Source: Candidatus Latescibacterota bacterium (GTDB lineage Bacteria; Latescibacterota; UBA2968; UBA8231). Taken from it: DNA of 6,333 nucleotides. The stretch spans positions 1 through 6,333 of the forward strand of contig JAJDTN010000046.1 of the NCBI GenBank assembly GCA_022827165.1. The letters run 5' to 3'. This document shows positions 5,202 to 6,333 of the stretch, piece after piece. The number at the start of each line of letters is the position of its first letter. The stretch's first letter is position 1. The notes under the pieces are model-generated. The model had not been told where the DNA came from. It worked only from the letters and a program-made list of their open reading frames with translations, and made no database searches. The position numbers and the translations under genes are program-made.

Positions 5202-6333
5202 ATGTCCCTGCGCGTCGGCGTCGTCGGCTGCGGCGCCTTCTCCCCCGGCTTCATCATTCTCTTCAAGGCCCATCCCCTGGTGGAGTCGGTGGTCCTCTGC
5301 GACCTCGACGCCGACAAGCTCGCCGCCGCCGCCGAGCGCCACGGCATCGCCGACACCCGCTCCAGCCTGGAGGAGCTGTGCGCCGACGCCAGCGTCGACG
5401 CCGTGGCCCTCTTCACCCAGAACTGGCTCCACGGCCCCCAGGCGGCGGCCGCCCTGCGCGCCGGCAAGCACGTGTACAGCGCCGTGCCCACGGGGATCAC
5501 CGCCGGGGAGGTGACCGATCTCGTCGAGGCCGCCGCCGGCACCGACCGCCTCTACATGCTCGGCGAGACCAGCTACTACTACCCGGGCGTGATCTATTGC
5601 CGCGGGCGCTTCCGGGCCGGCGACTTCGGGCGCCCGGTCCACGCCGAGGCCGAGTACCTCCACGACTTCAGCCACGGCCTCTACGGGGTGATGGAGTCGC
5701 GCGGCGGCCGCGACTGGAAGCGCTTCGCCGGCAGCCCCCCCATGCAGTACCCCACTCACTCCACGAGCCAGATCCTCTCGGTCACCGGGGCGCGCATGAC
5801 CCACGTCTCCGGCCACGGATTCGTCGACGACCACGAGGACGGCCTGTTCCGGGCCGGCTCGAACCAGTGGGCCAACGAGTTCAGCAACGAGACCGCCTTC
5901 TTCCGGCTCTCCGACGGCAGCGCCTGCCGCATCGCCGAGATGCGCCGCGTCGGCCACCCGGGGGGCGTGCGCATGTCCCTCTACGGCACCGCCGGCAGCT
6001 ACGAGCAGCACGTCTCCGGCGTCCGCTGGCTCACCGCCAGGCGCGCCGAGACCGAGTCCCTCGAAGACCTGCTCACCGGCACGGGGGTCCCCGGGCCGCG
6101 GGCCGGAGACGGCCTCTTCGAGGCGGTGGCGCCGGTGCACCCGGTGCATCGCCTGCCGCGGCAGTTCCTGGGCCTGCCCAACGGCCACCGCGGCTCCCAC
6201 CAGTTCCTGGTGGACGACTTCGTGCGCGCCGCCGTGGACGGGGTGGTGCCGCCCAACAACGCCTGGGCGGCGGCCCGGTACATGCTTCCCGGCCTGGTGG
6301 CCCACGAGTCCGCCCGCCGCGGCGGCGAGCTGC
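5202..6333 (+). CDS. Gfo/Idh/MocA-family oxidoreductase (3' end outside window)
   Basis: Members are NAD(P)-dependent dehydrogenases, mostly acting on sugars, inositols and their derivatives. The open frame gives 377 residues and runs off the window edge, probably near its natural C-terminus for this family. The N-terminal Rossmann domain shows the dinucleotide loop VGVVGCGAFS (5-14), the acidic end of strand 2 in VVLCDLDADK (30-39) suggesting preference for NAD(H), VDAVALFTQNWLHGPQAAAAL (65-85) and GKHVYSAVPTGIT (88-100). In the last segment the usual E-K-P motif, whose Lys is normally catalytic, reads A-V-P (94-96). The C-terminal substrate domain begins with MLGETSYYYPGV (119-130), followed by GDFGRPVHAEAEYLHD (140-155) and PPMQYPTHST (179-188), an arrangement I associate with a distinct subgroup carrying 'HVYSAVP'. 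H186 and Y183 are possible active-site residues. It is divergently arranged with the enolase-superfamily gene over 122 nt, suggesting shared regulation in a sugar-derivative pathway. The substrate is unknown. Confidence 0.9.
   Translation, partial: MSLRVGVVGCGAFSPGFIILFKAHPLVESVVLCDLDADKLAAAAERHGIADTRSSLEELCADASVDAVALFTQNWLHGPQAAAALRAGKHVYSAVPTGITAGEVTDLVEAAAGTDRLYMLGETSYYYPGVIYCRGRFRAGDFGRPVHAEAEYLHDFSHGLYGVMESRGGRDWKRFAGSPPMQYPTHSTSQILSVTGARMTHVSGHGFVDDHEDGLFRAGSNQWANEFSNETAFFRLSDGSACRIAEMRRVGHPGGVRMSLYGTAGSYEQHVSGVRWLTARRAETESLEDLLTGTGVPGPRAGDGLFEAVAPVHPVHRLPRQFLGLPNGHRGSHQFLVDDFVRAAVDGVVPPNNAWAAARYMLPGLVAHESARRGGEL

Noticed and set aside
3787..5514. Plus-strand open frame of 575 codons opposite the enolase-superfamily gene
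   Set aside because: It is antisense to a gene with clear superfamily motifs and a Shine-Dalgarno, its translation is compositionally biased, and its end overlaps the oxidoreductase gene out of frame.
5201..5542. Minus-strand open frame running from 5542 into the divergent region as a possible extra gene or an enolase-gene extension
   Set aside because: It is in a different frame from the enolase-superfamily gene, has shadow composition and covers the well-supported start of the oxidoreductase.
5076..6305. Minus-strand open frame of 409 codons opposite the Gfo/Idh/MocA gene
   Set aside because: The plus strand encodes a convincing oxidoreductase from 5202 on; the antisense product has no domain and typical shadow-frame composition.

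Overview
This is a very GC-rich bacterial window (roughly 70% G+C by eye, most codons ending in G or C). It holds seven protein-coding genes and no recognisable RNA gene, insertion sequence or CRISPR array. The taxon cannot be fixed from the sequence. Compact housekeeping genes next to MR/MLE-type enolase-superfamily, Gfo/Idh/MocA and DapA/NanA-type enzymes would fit a free-living, high-GC, carbohydrate-degrading bacterium, possibly from a poorly cultivated phylum.

Left part (2-1845, + strand): a housekeeping run. It starts with the C-terminal part of an adenylate kinase (cut by the window edge). A small all-TPR protein follows 2 nt after the kinase stop, then a DusB-type tRNA-dihydrouridine synthase. 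Gaps are 2 and 21 nt, so these genes are probably co-transcribed.

Middle part (1892-5079): a DapA/NanA-family aldolase with a strong ribosome binding site follows dus on the + strand, 46 nt downstream. It converges almost end to end (7 nt gap) with two minus-strand genes: an enolase-superfamily (MR/MLE-type) protein at 4033-5079, then a pterin-binding, methyltetrahydrofolate-methyltransferase-like protein at 2799-3884. In both minus-strand genes the longest open frame overshoots the likely start. Shine-Dalgarno position and family alignment place the starts at 5079 and 3884.

Right part (5080-6333): a 122-nt divergent intergenic region separates the enolase-superfamily gene from a Gfo/Idh/MocA oxidoreductase on the + strand, whose 3' end is cut by the window edge. 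This region carries an inverted repeat overlapping the enolase gene's Shine-Dalgarno, tandem Shine-Dalgarno-like sequences, and a strong potential hairpin upstream of the oxidoreductase gene.

The aldolase, the enolase-superfamily enzyme and the oxidoreductase together resemble a catabolic module for an acidic sugar (dehydration or epimerisation, oxidation, retro-aldol cleavage). The folate-type methyltransferase could handle a one-carbon unit. This joint role is inference. The most unusual feature is that several of these enzymes keep their fold and some catalytic residues but lack canonical ones: the enolase-superfamily third metal ligand, the Gfo/Idh EKP motif, and the aldolase Ser/Tyr relay. 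They may therefore act on non-standard substrates.
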